From: Choristoneura fumiferana
Lineage: Eukaryota > Arthropoda > Insecta > Lepidoptera > Tortricidae
Direction: 5' to 3'
NCBI RefSeq assembly: GCF_025370935.1
Contig: NC_133473.1
Location: forward strand, 8,332,074 to 8,396,073
Length of the DNA: 64,000 bases
Shown: in pieces, positions 37,601 through 45,889 of the stretch
How the letters are laid out: every line of letters begins with the position of its first letter
Position numbering within the stretch: position 1 is the first letter of the stretch
Notes under the pieces: generated by a model
What the model was told of the DNA's origin: nothing
The model's database searches: none
What the model saw: the letters and a program-made list of their open reading frames with translations, nothing else
Translations under genes and position numbers: made by a program

Positions 37601-38740
37601 ACCACAATGAATTTGTAATCGAATGCGAAGGGTTCGGTCGGAGGCGTTAGAAGCCGTCATACAGGCACAGGCCACCGAACTTGCGCGTTTGTGGCAGTCA
37701 GCGACTACTATACATACATGCTTACCTACTGCCTAACGATGACGGACATACGCGCGACCAGTAATTATATACGATAGGTAGGACCATAGAAATGGCGAAA
37801 TAACATTTAGATAGGTACCTACCTAAATTTAAGTAATCAATTGATAATGAACACATCGACCGCTCCTATATATTTTTTTTATATATTCTACAATAAAATG
37901 ATCTGATATAGAACTGACTGTACCTAATATACGTGAAAGATAAAAAGCGTCGGCCGTCAGCTGTGTGCGTGCGTGTCAAAATCAGCTGATTATTCAAATA
38001 GAATGTCGGTGCACGCGGCGCCGCGGGCCCCTCGCTCGCGTGCCCGCGCCGGCTACATTATCTATCCACCATTTATTCCTACCTATACAAATACTTAATA
38101 ACCATCTACGCCAGTTTTTACTAGAAATGAGATGTATTTAAAGATATTCTAATAAGATTCTAACATATGACAAGGAAAACATAATCAGCTGATCGTGTAA
38201 ACAATGTCACTGAATCTAGTTTTTAAATAGATGAAGTCGGCCGAATGCACTATTTATTACAGACAATTGTGGAACGTGGTCGTGGTTACCATGTTGTCAC
38301 CGTGCTGGAAAAGGAACACATCGTCATCGCGGTGATGAGGAGGGGGTCTGATCTGATCTGATCCGGGGGCAGCCGGCAGCGGTCAGCGGCGAGGGCATAC
38401 GGGGGCCGCTGGTGCCGCCGGAGCGCCAGGACCGGGACACGTGGCCGGGGCCGCGCGGCAAGATGGCGCGGGGTGGGTGCGGCTGGACGGGCACGGCGCC
38501 GGGCCTCACCTCGAGCATCCATTCGGCGACGAGGCGGCGCATGTGCGGCGTGACCTCGGTCTGCACGGCGCCGAAGTAGTTGACGGTGACGGCGTAGCGC
38601 TCCTCGGTGCGCAGCAGGTTGTCGAGCACGCGGCGGCGCAGCAGCACGGGGTCGGGCGCCGCGGCACGCGCGACCGACGCCAGCGCCGGCGCCGGCGCCG
38701 CGCTGCTCGGGCTCACGCGCTCCGCACACAGCAGCTCCAT
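22514..38740 (-). CDS. CycD: Cyclin D (G1/S-specific), complete, five coding exons
   Basis: Joined minus-strand exons 38740-38510, 35562-35341, 28045-27883, 22947-22826 and 22696-22514 give 306 codons plus stop, close to the 295 of human cyclin D1. All four introns are GT-AG and phases agree. The N-terminus MELLCAE keeps LxCxE, the retinoblastoma-binding motif. The cyclin box runs from about residue 38 with TEVTPHMRRLVAEWMLEVCE, FPLAVSYLDRFLS, QLLGTACLLLASKLRE, SKLKWD and HAQTFIAL. The C-terminus TPTDVRDVHF matches the T286-type phosphodegron that controls nuclear export and turnover. Cyclin D activates Cdk4/6, which phosphorylates retinoblastoma-family proteins in G1. The gene converges on the coiled-coil gene. 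Confidence 0.97.
22826..22947 (-). CDS. CycD: Cyclin D exon 4
   Basis: This 122-bp exon lies between TTTTGTTACAG and GTTAGTACC. It completes the split codon G+AT (Asp) and codes for YEFTLYSASTLASCSIAAAL and RGLSLDGHLPRLQELTGIDL. This matches the last helices of the second cyclin fold (SNPPSMVAAGSVVAAVQGL in vertebrate D1). The intron to exon 5 is only 129 bp. Confidence 0.96.
23381..23597 (-). mobile_element. Short Helitron-like element, minus orientation
   Basis: Read on the minus strand it starts 'CATACTAATATTATAAATGC', runs through 'CGGAGCGACGGATCGACGCG', 'TTTTTGGCATAGAGATAG' and 'GGCTACTTTTTATCCCGG', and ends GCCGCGGGCAAAAGCTATAG. The end resembles that of the element at 970-1960 (GCCGCGGGTAAAAGCTAG). 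The layout is very common in Lepidoptera as I recall it. Assignment to Helitrons is inference from the hairpin-like GC end and CTAG-like terminus. A related degraded piece lies at 44410-44536. Confidence 0.55.
23645..23859 (-). other. Unidentified open frame in cyclin D intron 3
   Basis: On the minus strand an ATG at 23859 opens about 70 codons with protein-like composition (MVSPKYVREKHSSESQ..., ...GESAISSPDVAKQYLP..., ending FRQLNTEME) and a GC content above the surroundings. I do not recognise it. It could be a fragment of a mobile-element protein, a small gene, or chance. The frame extends upstream to 23947 without a clear signal. Confidence 0.25.
24095..24315 (+). pseudogene. LINE C-terminal zinc-knuckle fragment
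   Basis: In the frame starting 24127 the residues CECGAPVQDIEHIIAHC form the Cys-X-Cys...His...Cys cluster found at the C-terminus of Jockey/R1-type LINE polyproteins, followed by KYDGQPADLLTLDN and a stop at 24315. Upstream sequence reads in another frame, so it is a frameshifted remnant. It lies antisense in cyclin D intron 3 and has no host role that I can see. Confidence 0.7.
24866..24938. repeat. Near-perfect 28-bp-stem hairpin
   Basis: TCAAGTTATGGTAATATTAT plus CCTAAACA at 24872-24899 is the exact reverse complement of 24905-24932, separated by the five bases ATACC. After one mismatch the stem continues for five more pairs (one G-T). It lies in cyclin D intron 3, so the pre-mRNA could carry it. 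It may be a young inverted duplication or hairpin RNA source. The very short loop argues against an ordinary microRNA precursor. Confidence 0.85.
27883..28045 (-). CDS. CycD: Cyclin D exon 3
   Basis: This 163-bp exon lies between TTTGTCAACAG and GTAAGTCTC. It codes for SWELLVLSKLKWDVAGVTAH, DFLPLLLSRLPLRGLVNTDM and VHRHAQTFIALAAR plus one base. This corresponds to ELLLVNKLKWN...HDFIEHFLSKMP...HAQTFVALCAT of vertebrate D1: the last helix of the first cyclin fold and the start of the second. The open frame at 27879-28061 in another frame is a shadow. Confidence 0.97.
33421..33785. repeat. TACTATAT-rich dispersed repeat
   Basis: Six or more TACTATATTT-type words lie between a left edge GGGTTGCCAACCGTACTATA and about 33775. 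The GGGTTGCCAA edge resembles hAT transposon termini in general form, but I see no matching right end or 8-bp duplication, so the class is unproven. Confidence 0.4.
34275..34450 (-). mobile_element. LINE 3' tail fragment, minus orientation
   Basis: The plus-strand text 'GAGAAGAACCCGGCAAGAAA' followed by 'GTCCACGAGG' is the reverse of a 3' region I recall from lepidopteran LINEs ('TTTCTTGCCGGGTTCTTCTC'). A short AT-rich tail at 34298-34320 fits the reversed 3' end. No coding remains. Confidence 0.45.
34459..34634. mobile_element. MITE family 4 (CCATCAGCCAAAT), copy 1
   Basis: A 176-bp element between TA dinucleotides has ends CCATCAGCCAAATA...GTGGTCTACC and GATAGACCAC...ATTTGGCTGATGG. A second copy at 40881-41048 is about 90 percent alike by eye and lacks the TTTA duplication near the right end. 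Located in cyclin D intron 2. Confidence 0.9.
35341..35562 (-). CDS. CycD: Cyclin D exon 2 (core of the cyclin box)
   Basis: This 222-bp phase-0 exon lies between ATTTTCAG and GTAAGTACC. It codes for VCEDQGCQEEVFPLAVSYLD, RFLSTCPVGKSQVQLLGTAC, LLLASKLREPGSRCLPADLL and VFYTANSITLSDLC. This aligns without gaps to vertebrate D-type cyclins over FPLAMNYLDRFLS and LQLLGATCMFVASK. This is the Cdk-contacting part of the cyclin box. Confidence 0.98.
36600..36728. mobile_element. MITE family 5 (GGGCTACTACGAAA), copy 1
   Basis: A 129-bp element with about 35-40 bp inverted arms: GGGCTACTACGAAACTCG...CGAAGTTCGT at left and CGATACGAACTTCGAG...CGTAGTAGCCC at right. The middle carries CTCTGACACTTATACTATTT. 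The copy at 54635-54763 has the same length and middle and is nested in a SINE. Located in cyclin D intron 1. Confidence 0.9.
37454..37499. promoter_or_regulatory. Cluster of CRE, CACGTG and CAGCTG boxes
   Basis: Within 46 bp there is a full palindromic cAMP-response element TGACGTCA (37454-37461), a CACGTG E-box (37480-37485) and a CAGCTG E-box (37493-37498), in a GC-rich setting about 1.25 kb inside intron 1 of cyclin D. Known binders are CREB/ATF-type bZIP and Myc/Max- or AP-4-type bHLH factors. Enhancer or alternative promoter function is inference. Confidence 0.45.
38184..38193. promoter_or_regulatory. AWCAGCTGWT E-box in cyclin D intron 1
   Basis: ATCAGCTGAT exactly fits AWCAGCTGWT, a palindromic E-box known as a core-promoter motif in Drosophila. 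Another exact copy is at 37981-37990, one (ATCAGCTGTT) at 35026-35035 and a near copy at 38799-38808 close to the cyclin D start. Confidence 0.4.
38510..38740 (-). CDS. CycD: Cyclin D exon 1 (N-terminus, start ATG)
   Basis: The 77 codons begin at the ATG at 38738-38740 in the context GCCATGG, a strong eukaryotic start, and end with ATG CTC GAG before GTGAGG. The residues MELLCAERV contain LxCxE. An Ala/Pro-rich stretch follows, then VLLRRRVLDNLLRTEERYAV, the N-terminal helix before the cyclin box, and EWMLE. Longer frames extending upstream lack a conserved sequence. The exon is very GC-rich. Confidence 0.96.
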
Positions 38741-39062
38741 GGCACACCGCACTGCGGCTTATAGGGCTCGCTTTTCCTGCGGTGCGGTGCTCGGACGCGA
38801 CAGCTGATCGTGCGCGCGAGAGACGGGACGAGTGACGTTGCGACGACGGCGAGTGCCCGAGTCGCAGTGAGCGGTCGCCGCGCGCCGGCGCGCCGAACAT
38901 ATGATCGGCGGGGCGCGGGCGCGGGGGCGGGGCCGCCCGTGAGGCCCGCACGCAGGTTTCTCCCGCCCGGCTCGACTCGACTTTCGGTTTGAATCGAATA
39001 CATACATAACATTGTTTCCCTTCCCGCTCGCTCTTACTGTTGACTGGAATCTTTCTTTTCAC
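38741..39062 (-). promoter_or_regulatory. GC/CpG-rich 5' UTR and promoter region of cyclin D
   Basis: Upstream of the start the sequence is strongly GC- and CpG-rich to about 38990, then turns AT-rich. It holds CAGCTG at 38801-38806 and runs such as GGGGCGCGGGCGC. I see no clear TATA box. The abrupt composition change suggests that transcription starts within about 38.8-39.06 kb. This is inference. Confidence 0.5.
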
Positions 39063-40024
39063 TCGAGCATAACAAAAAGAGCGAAACCTCTCAACTTTAG
39101 TAAAAAATAAATTAAATAACTTGAATTTTAATAGCGATATCCTATTTTTAATGTACCTACTTTAGTTATAATTGTTTCGCTTCACATTAAATTAAATGAA
39201 GTTAACTTGAATTAAGGTATTATAGCCACCATAGATTTATAAAATTGATATTATTATACTTAACCTAATCAACAAAAAGTTGGAAAACCCCCGACTTTGT
39301 CACTTCAAACTTCAATATCTCTAAAACGGATGAACCGATTTTGATAAAACATGTCTAAGAACCATCGCTAGATAACCTGCTTTCAATTAAAAAAAAACCG
39401 CATTCAAATCGGTCCACCAACACCCCACACAGACATACAGACACAGACGCGCATAGCGGTCAAACTTATAACCCCTCTTTTTGCGTCGGGAGTTAATAAA
39501 ACAGACAAGGAAGACCTTCCAATCAAATTTCTTACAGTGTTCTAGAAGGTTTTCTGTATCAACTTTTCCTTAAATAGATATAGGTTATATACATACTACT
39601 TACATAGTCAGCAAAAACTTTTTTATTTGGGAACATCATTGTTGTCACTTACTTAGGTATATGAACTTGTGATTAAACAACTAAACTGTGACAGAATGCA
39701 TTATTTTTTTAAATAGGTACAAGTAGGTTCTATGTAGGTTAGGTACTTATGTAACTATTATTGTTTTAGTAGTTGCTTGTATATATATCCTAACGAGTTA
39801 CCTATTTAGATACCTAGGTAGGTACTCCTACTATAGAGATTGGGGCCGATGCCCTTAGCGTGATCAAGTGGGATATAGGATTCAAACTTTTGTACTTCCA
39901 ATAACTCGTAGGTCTACCAAAATGTTTTTTAATCATTTATCTTTATCGGTACTTTAGTAAAAATTAAATAGTAATCGTTAGTGCGTAAGTAACTTAATTA
40001 TAGATACCTACCTACCCATGCCAC
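39063..40024. other. Non-coding upstream of cyclin D
   Basis: AT-rich. A dispersed repeat occupies about 39270-39500: CACTTCAAACTTCAATATCT, AACGGATGAACCGATTTTG and, at the right, GCGGTCAAACTTATAACCCC. I recall this as an abundant lepidopteran family of unknown class. TAGGTA words are dense at about 39715-39830. Confidence 0.45.
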
Positions 40025-40142
40025 GTACAGTCAGCAACGAAACTTGCCGAACAAAATAACGTTACAAAAGATACTACTTAGACACATGAATTGTACATAA
40101 GTTACTGAACGTAGTTACAAACAAAATTCCATTTACATTATA

Positions 40143-40300
40143 AATTTCCAAAAGTAGCTATACAGTATATTTCCAAAAGTGGCCGAACATTATATTTTTA
40201 AAAGTGGCTGGACAGTAAAATTCCAAAAGTTGCTGGACAGAATATTTCCAAAAGTTGCTGGACAGTAGATTTCCAAAAGTTGCTGGACGTAGTATCGTCT
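40143..40300. repeat. Minisatellite, about 30-bp unit, six copies
   Basis: Units of the form ATTTCCAAAAGTTGCTGGAC plus AGTAG recur about six times. The right three are nearly identical and the left ones more diverged, indicating expansion from one side. The array lies wholly inside the TIR element at 40025-41182. Confidence 0.85.
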
Positions 40301-40880
40301 AAAAGTGATTTGTTAGATTATGACCGGACCAATAACAATCACCGAAAAGAGCACAGCACTGTCATATAATCGTGATCGTGACATCATTGACTGTCATTTG
40401 TTTATGCCAGCCTCTCGCTTCTTACACTATGTTACTATTTTAGATTTTAACCGACTTCAAAAAGAGGAGGTTCTCAATTGAATTCTGTTTCACGTCATTT
40501 ATGAATACATTTTACAAATTCTTTTCTTTAATGGATAAGTTACACTCCAAGGGGTGGTGGTGGCTTTATTCAGGATTGTAGAAGTCAGTTTTATAAATTC
40601 TCAATTTAATAGTTTTACTTCATACCATACAAGGTTTTCTCGCGGTGTTACTTGTAGATCGTTCCTATAGCTCCAATTTATACCCCCTGAAATATTTGAT
40701 AATTACATGACTAAATTCAATTACTAATATCTACTTACGTCTATAATGTTCAGCAAGTTTTGAGTAGTATACATATCACTGGATTTATGTAGTCAGACTT
40801 GTTCAGCAAATTTTGGTATTTTACAGATCAGGCTAATTATGTAATTAAACATGTTCAGCAACTTTTGTAAAAATAATGTA

Positions 40881-41048
40881 CCATCAGCCAAATATGTAGT
40901 CTACCACCCTAAAGTTGATAATCGTTTGCATGTCATAAAACAATAATGCCAATAGACGTGTATGTCAACTTGAAAATTCGACTTTAGTGACATATTCATT
41001 TGATAGGAAATTGTTTAAAAATTGATAGACCACTTATTTGGCTGATGG
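40881..41048. mobile_element. MITE family 4 (CCATCAGCCAAAT), copy 2, nested
   Basis: A 168-bp copy closely matching 34459-34634, flanked by TA on both sides, inserted in the 40025-41182 element. It shares GATAATCGTTTGCAT, AATAGACGTGT and GACATATTCATTTGATAGGA with the first copy. Confidence 0.9.
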
Positions 41049-41280
41049 TACATCGACCTTTGCTATTCCCAAATGTCTACAGAGATTTGTACAACAGCCT
41101 GTACAGTTACATATGAACCTTTATAGTGTGCAGGTGATTTGAAAATTTGGATGTGTCCATGGATTTTCGTTGCTGACTGTACTTACGTACGTAGTTGACT
41201 GGTAGCATAGGTACCTATAACGTACCTACACCGACTCATCGAATTAAACAAATGACCTTTGCCTCATTTTGGTCGCACAA

Positions 41281-41403
41281 AATTTTTCCAAATTACTTAG
41301 TAGTAATTACTACTAATTACTACTAAGTTATTTGGTTATTTTTCCAAATTACTTAGTAGTAGGTAATTACTACTAATTACTACTAAGTTATTTGGAAAAA
41401 TTA
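41281..41403. repeat. Tandem pair of imperfect palindromes
   Basis: A palindromic unit (TTTTTCCAAATTACTTAGTAG ... CTACTAAGTTATTTGG, shown in part) occurs twice in a row, 41281-41335 and about 41338-41403. It has internal TAGTAATTACTACTAATTAC repeats. The second copy has AGG inserted at its centre. Confidence 0.8.
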
Positions 41404-42049
41404 AATTTGACGGGTCCTAATGTACTTTATACTAATAATAATTATTATTTATTTATTTTCTCCACCACCAAGTTACAATGTATCAAACATATTTAATAAA
41501 TTTAAGAGTGCAGTTTACAGACTTATGTGGGGGAGCCTGGTGCGAGAACTAGGCCAAGCCTGTGTGTCAGGTCACCAGGTCTCCAACCCTCAGCTGCCTA
41601 CTTTAATTACACCAAGCTAAATTCTCTGTCTCGTTTACTTAGTCATATCATAATAGTGTTCATAATAATAAACAAATGGCAAGCCGATCCGGTCCTCATT
41701 CATTCTAGCGGATTTATACTCCCGTAGTAGGTAGTGGAAAAACAACCGGCCAAGTTCGAGTCGGACTCGCGCACTGAGGGTTCCGTACCAATAAAATATA
41801 AAATTTGAGATACCTCTTGTCAAAATAAGTACTTACATTAAACGGCTGTCGAAATAAATAATTAATTATCCAGATAAGAAAATAATTATCCAGAGCCTTG
41901 TCAAAAAAAATGTACGAAGGGTCATTTAAACTGAGACTATTAAAGGATTTTTTAAATCAAAAGTGTTACTACACTATAAACAATGTTTAGAAGAATAAGA
42001 AAAAATAGATTATTATAGAATTAAAGATGATCTCATTGCACTATACTTA
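41404..42049. other. Non-coding with repeat scraps
   Basis: A scrap of the abundant GCGAGTC-type repeat lies at 41745-41800 (ACCGGCCAAGTTCGAGTCGG, GAGGGTTCCGTACC). At 41520-41625 a GC-richer sequence is open in two frames but has no domain. No gene is called. Confidence 0.4.
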
Positions 42050-42300
42050 CCATTACCACATAAGTTCTAAGTTTTGTTATAACTACATTAAAGTATAGTT
42101 TATTTAGATACCTTACTCAATCCTTATTATAAGCGTTAGTTATGTAAACCTCTTCTTATAAGTGGTTAGCATAGCATTTGTTATAGTTAATTAATGTAAT
42201 TCATTTTAAAATTGCTACGCCCCAACAGGGCATCATTTTTTATATTTTTTGTAAAAAGTGTTGCAATAAATAAATACTGAATACTGAACTGACTTTATAA
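42050..42300 (+). mobile_element. LINE 3' tail with CTGAATA repeats
   Basis: The stretch contains GCCCCAACAGGGCATCATTT, then AGTGTTGCAATAAATAAATA and a short TACTGAATACTGAAC run. I recall this as the 3' end of a lepidopteran Jockey/CR1-type LINE that ends in a (CTGAATA)n tail. Only the untranslated region is left. Confidence 0.6.
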
Positions 42301-42634
42301 AAATGAGAGAATTTCAAAGAATGAATCTGCAATAAATGTACGTTAGTAAACATTATCACCAAATTTCAAGTTTATAGGTCAAAGAGAAGTAAAAAATATT
42401 GCACAAAATGTTTTAAGTAAGTAATAAAAAAAATACTTTTTCTCGCCCAGTTCAATGCGCAAATTCCTTTGTTTTTATAGTCAAAATACCACGCTCAGGA
42501 CTTATCACGCTAACACACACGAGTAATATTTACCTATTTATTCAAAGAGCTCTAAACAACATAATATGTTGTGGACATATTATGTAACATAACATATTAT
42601 TATATATTATGTACCCCACAAATAAGAACGACTA

Positions 42635-42850
42635 AATTTTTTTTTGCGCTGCCTTTAATTAGCTGTATGGGAGCCCCCTTAAAACATTTCAAAATATTTC
42701 TTGTCAATTTGTACGGCTTGGAATCAACAATACCTATGCTTTTACTAAAATATGATGACGGAACCAACGGTTTGGCTGGTACACGCAGCACAAGCACGTT
42801 AGTCATAACCATAGGGCTCCATTTGATCCCATCCGGTACGGAACCCTAAA
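42635..42850 (+). repeat. Dispersed repeat ending CGGTACGGAACCCTAAAAA
   Basis: A TTTTTTTTGCGC start, an internal GGAGCCCCCTTAAA and the right end TCCGGTACGGAACCCTAAAA are typical of the most abundant lepidopteran repeat I recall, related to 14195-14535. The plus-strand frame across 42571-42849 lies on it and is not a gene. Confidence 0.55.
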
Positions 42851-43728
42851 AATATCACGATACCTCTAAGCGCACAAAGAACGGTTTAGTAATTAACGTT
42901 AGTAGGTACCGGGGGCGTTTAAACCATCCCTTCCAGGTAATTTGGTCATAACATTCACAAACCAAAACAATGGGTCGGTTTGTTTGGAAATTCTATACAG
43001 TCATCCGTTATTTTTTCTAAATTCTTTGAATACAGACTACTTCCTTGCCATTATGGGTATTCTGTATTTTATCAATTCCTATATTTGATCACGTTGGGAG
43101 TTAATTAAAAGTAAACTTTGGCTTTGTTGGTTTTTAATTAAAATTTCACGTGATTAATCTCGTACCACTGAGACTATCATGCCGCCTTAGTTTTAAGCAC
43201 TTAGTACTGTACCTACTGATGCACTAAATAATAATAATATAATATATCATTTACTTATTTCAAATAACTTTCGATTCATAATTATCGTTAGTAACAGTTA
43301 ACTTAGAAGCTATGTTATTCATTATGCTTATGTTAGTCCTCATGACATGATGACGATGATGATGATCGGCGTGACTGAACAAAGAATGATATAAGTAAGT
43401 AAAATTATTAGATCACATTCAGATTTTAAGTGCCTTTTTCTAACACCATGTATCATTCCCGTGATTAAAATAAATGATATCATCATCATACAATAATATA
43501 ATAATAAATATGTAGTTGCTTATGACAATTGTGTTAATTTATTAAATAGTTACCTATCCTACATAAGTAGGTACATAAATTATGTTTAAGTGCACTTGGT
43601 CCGTCTAATTAATGCTTACATAAGCGCTTAACAGCGATAGTTATCTAATTTCTAATTAAAATTTCGCAATTGATGTAATTTGTTTACATTTAGGTAGTTA
43701 TCTACTTGGGTCAATTTTTATTTTGTTT
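42851..43728. other. Non-coding AT-rich stretch
   Basis: A (GAT)n run lies at about 43350-43362. I see no gene or bounded element here. Confidence 0.4.
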
Positions 43729-44215
43729 CGAAAATACAAACTGAGACATGGATGCACAGAAAAACCAGAAAAAGACACCAGCACTGGGAATCGAACCCAG
43801 GTCCTCAGCATTCCGTGCTGCGTGCTATAACCCCTACACTACTGCTGGACAGGAATCTAGACACGAATTTTTCCTATGCATACATATCTCAGGTTGCTTA
43901 TTTCTACTTTGCTACTTAAGCAGCAGCACTAGCGACATCTATGTGGCGTCGACTGACGTCACACTCTTTCGGAACCAACCGCTCACCCAGACAAGAGATG
44001 TCGCTACTAAGCAATCAAAATATGATTGGTTTTTTGGCACGGAATGCTGAGGACCTGGGTTCGATTCCCAGTGCTGGTCCCTTTTTCTGGTTTTTCTGTG
44101 CATCCATGTCTCAGTTTGTATTTTCGATATGGTTTCACGGGATACCCGTAAAAGTAACAAATTTGGAGTTGAAATAAAAAATACAAAAAGACTCCAAATG
44201 ATATCGTAGTCATGG
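43729..44215. repeat. tRNA-like SINE units in inverted pair, copy 1
   Basis: The left arm (43729-43825) and right arm (about 44032-44129) are inverted copies: CGAAAATACAAACTGAGACA through TGGGAATCGAACCCAGGTCC and back. On the minus strand 43857-43785 reads like a tRNA, with A-box-like TAGTGTAGGGGTTATAGCA and B-box GGTTCGATTCCC. The right flank 44130-44195 is shared in reverse with 45890-45975, so the mobile unit is wider than the arms. The frames here are shadows. Confidence 0.75.
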
Positions 44216-44944
44216 CTGAGACCCTAGACTAGAAGATATCGGCAAAATGGTTGATGATCTCAGGACAGTTCCTCATTAAGTTCTTATTCCTTAACAAGTG
44301 GATCTCAAAATAAATATGGAGAAGATGAAGATTATTTAGATTAAACTCTGTGTTTAATATATATTTACACTGCTTCATATGTCCATACTTCCTCCCATTA
44401 GTAGGTACTAATATAAATGCGGAAGTAACAGGCCGTAAAATTGGAAGGACGAAGGATAGCTTTTATCCCGGAAAATTACGAGTACATAGTTCTTGCGGGA
44501 TAGCGATAAACGCATTTTTGCAGACGGAGTTGCGGGTAACAGTAGTATTTAAATAAACTAGTACATTTTCTTGTAAAACCACAAATGGCGTCAATCAGTT
44601 GCGGTTTTTTGTGCTAATTCATGTCAGCCTAGTCTGTGGCCTAGTGTAGTTTCATAAAGCGCTCCATACAATAATGATAAATTGTTTTATTTATGAACAA
44701 CAACCCTTTTACCCTGCTAGACAGACCACAGGCCTTATATACCACGAAGACCGATTTTCGGACTTTGCATTGCGCCGTCCCGTTCACGCTTAGTGTTTAA
44801 CAGAAAAGTGTGAAGGACGGCACGATGTAATCTTCGAATTTTGTACTAGCCACCTGCGTGGTAGCAGAGAAGCAAGGTTTAGGGTTGCAGGTACTTCATA
44901 TATGAACCTCTACAAAGTGACATTTTTATCATACATCACCCACC
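44216..44944. other. Non-coding with a degraded Helitron-like fragment
   Basis: At 44410-44536 the words GATAGCTTTTATCCCGGAAA, GCGGGATAGCGATAAACGCA and GGAGTTGCGGGTAACAGTAG match the right half of elements like 23381-23597. Palindromic scraps lie near 44740-44860. No gene is seen. Confidence 0.4.
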
Positions 44945-45160
44945 ATCATCATCTCTATAAATCATCACCATTATCATGTCAGCCGATCGAAAGATGTCCA
45001 CTGCTGGACATAGGCCTCCCCCAAGGCTCTCCACTCAGACCGGGTCCTGGAATGGCGTCCGCGGACCGAGAGACGACCTGTCAGTAGGCCTCCAACAAGA
45101 TTGAGCGACGACCTGGTTAAGATCGCGGGATCGCGGTGGATGCGGAAAGCCCAAGATCTC
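44945..45160. mobile_element. Two RTE-like 3' ends joined in opposite orientation
   Basis: The left half reads as the reverse of an RTE-like end (CATCATC runs, then CCGATCGAAAGATGTCCACT, CTGGACATAGGCCTCCCCC). The right half from about 45085 reads forward as the C-terminal coding part (GRPPT-like, then SDDLVKIAGSRWMRKAQDL). The junction lies near 45055-45085. Both are from the family seen intact in frame at 46868-47085. Confidence 0.6.
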
Positions 45161-45317
45161 TATAAATAAATAATACATTTCCGGTTTATACAAGTTCCAC
45201 ATCTAGACACAGGCTCCACTCAGAACTAAATGTTTGCTTACGATGCCAACTATGTTGTTTTTATTATCGGATTATTGGGGCGGCTCTAGGTGCGGCATCT
45301 AGTAGGTACACTGCAAA
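45161..45317. other. Short non-coding stretch
   Basis: Nothing recognisable. Confidence 0.3.
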
Positions 45318-45608
45318 GTAAATAAATAACATCACGGGGAATCGGGGATACCTACTTGACACTAGTTTACCTAATCCCTAAGTAAGCAAAGCTTGCGGTA
45401 TTGGTACTAGGCAACGGATAAACATAGTTAAATAAATAGATACACACTTAAATATGTGTTAAGCGTCCAATACCTACTCTAGAATCTAGAACAAACACTC
45501 GTAACGTATTTTTCATACAAATATCTGCCCCGATCGGGCATGAAAACTGGGACCACAAGCTTCGTATCGAAGTTAAGTTCTCTAACCACTGGGCTATCTG
45601 GTCGTCTT
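45318..45608 (-). mobile_element. tRNA-derived SINE family A, minus copy
   Basis: On the minus strand it begins with a degenerate tRNA-like head (GGTTAGAGAACTTAACTTCG region), passes TTTATCCGTTGCCTAGTACC and ends near GGGACT/TTATTTACTTTGC. It matches the better copy at 46290-46552 through the head, the CGTTGCCTAGTA block and the TATTTATTT tail. The Pol III boxes are mutated. Confidence 0.75.
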
Positions 45609-45889
45609 GAGTCTTGAGCACCAGAGTGCTTGAGCTGAGTCTGGGCGCCTGGGTGCGCGGCGCAGGAAGTGCGCTATAACCGCGCGTCGTTAATCACCGC
45701 CGGCCGGCTTCCTTCGCGCTATACGAACGGCTCTAGCATACCGATATGTATTTTAATATTTTAAGAAAGACTAGCTTTAATTTATGCCTTTACTCATGTG
45801 AACAATTAAACATGGCAGTTGAAACCGTGAATTCCTAAATTCTTCTGGAAAATCCGAAAATTTATATTTACGTGAAAAAGTCCCATACA
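45609..45889. other. Non-coding stretch
   Basis: A GC-rich patch at 45640-45735 has no recognisable content. No gene is called. Confidence 0.35.

Larger units (their letters stand above)
35563..38509 (-). other. Cyclin D intron 1
   Basis: The intron is 2.9 kb. It holds a MITE at 36600-36728, a dense cluster of TAGGTA/TACCTA words at about 37000-37380 and a compact set of regulatory-type palindromes at 37454-37499. A GC-rich zone lies at about 38010-38055. The large minus-strand frame at 38286-39062 is an artefact of GC richness around exon 1. Confidence 0.6.
40025..41182. mobile_element. 1.16-kb TIR element with internal minisatellite and nested MITE
   Basis: The ends are perfect 18-bp inverted repeats: GTACAGTCAGCAACGAAA at 40025-40042 and its reverse complement at 41165-41182. 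Counting TA as target duplication, the element proper would begin CAGTCAGCAACG. Inside are a roughly 30-bp minisatellite (40143-40300) and a complete MITE of family 4 (40881-41048). There is no transposase, so it is non-autonomous. The CAGTCA-type end resembles family 1 (CAGTCACCAGCA). Confidence 0.8.

Noticed and set aside
38286..39062. 258-codon minus-strand frame over the cyclin D promoter
   Set aside because: It is Arg/Ala/Pro-rich, lies in a different frame from cyclin D exon 1, and follows from GC-rich composition. The conserved cyclin sequence is in the other frame starting at 38740.
43785..43857. Functional tRNA gene
   Set aside because: A- and B-box-like words are present, but the acceptor stem does not pair properly and the unit is repeated inside dispersed elements, as expected of a SINE.
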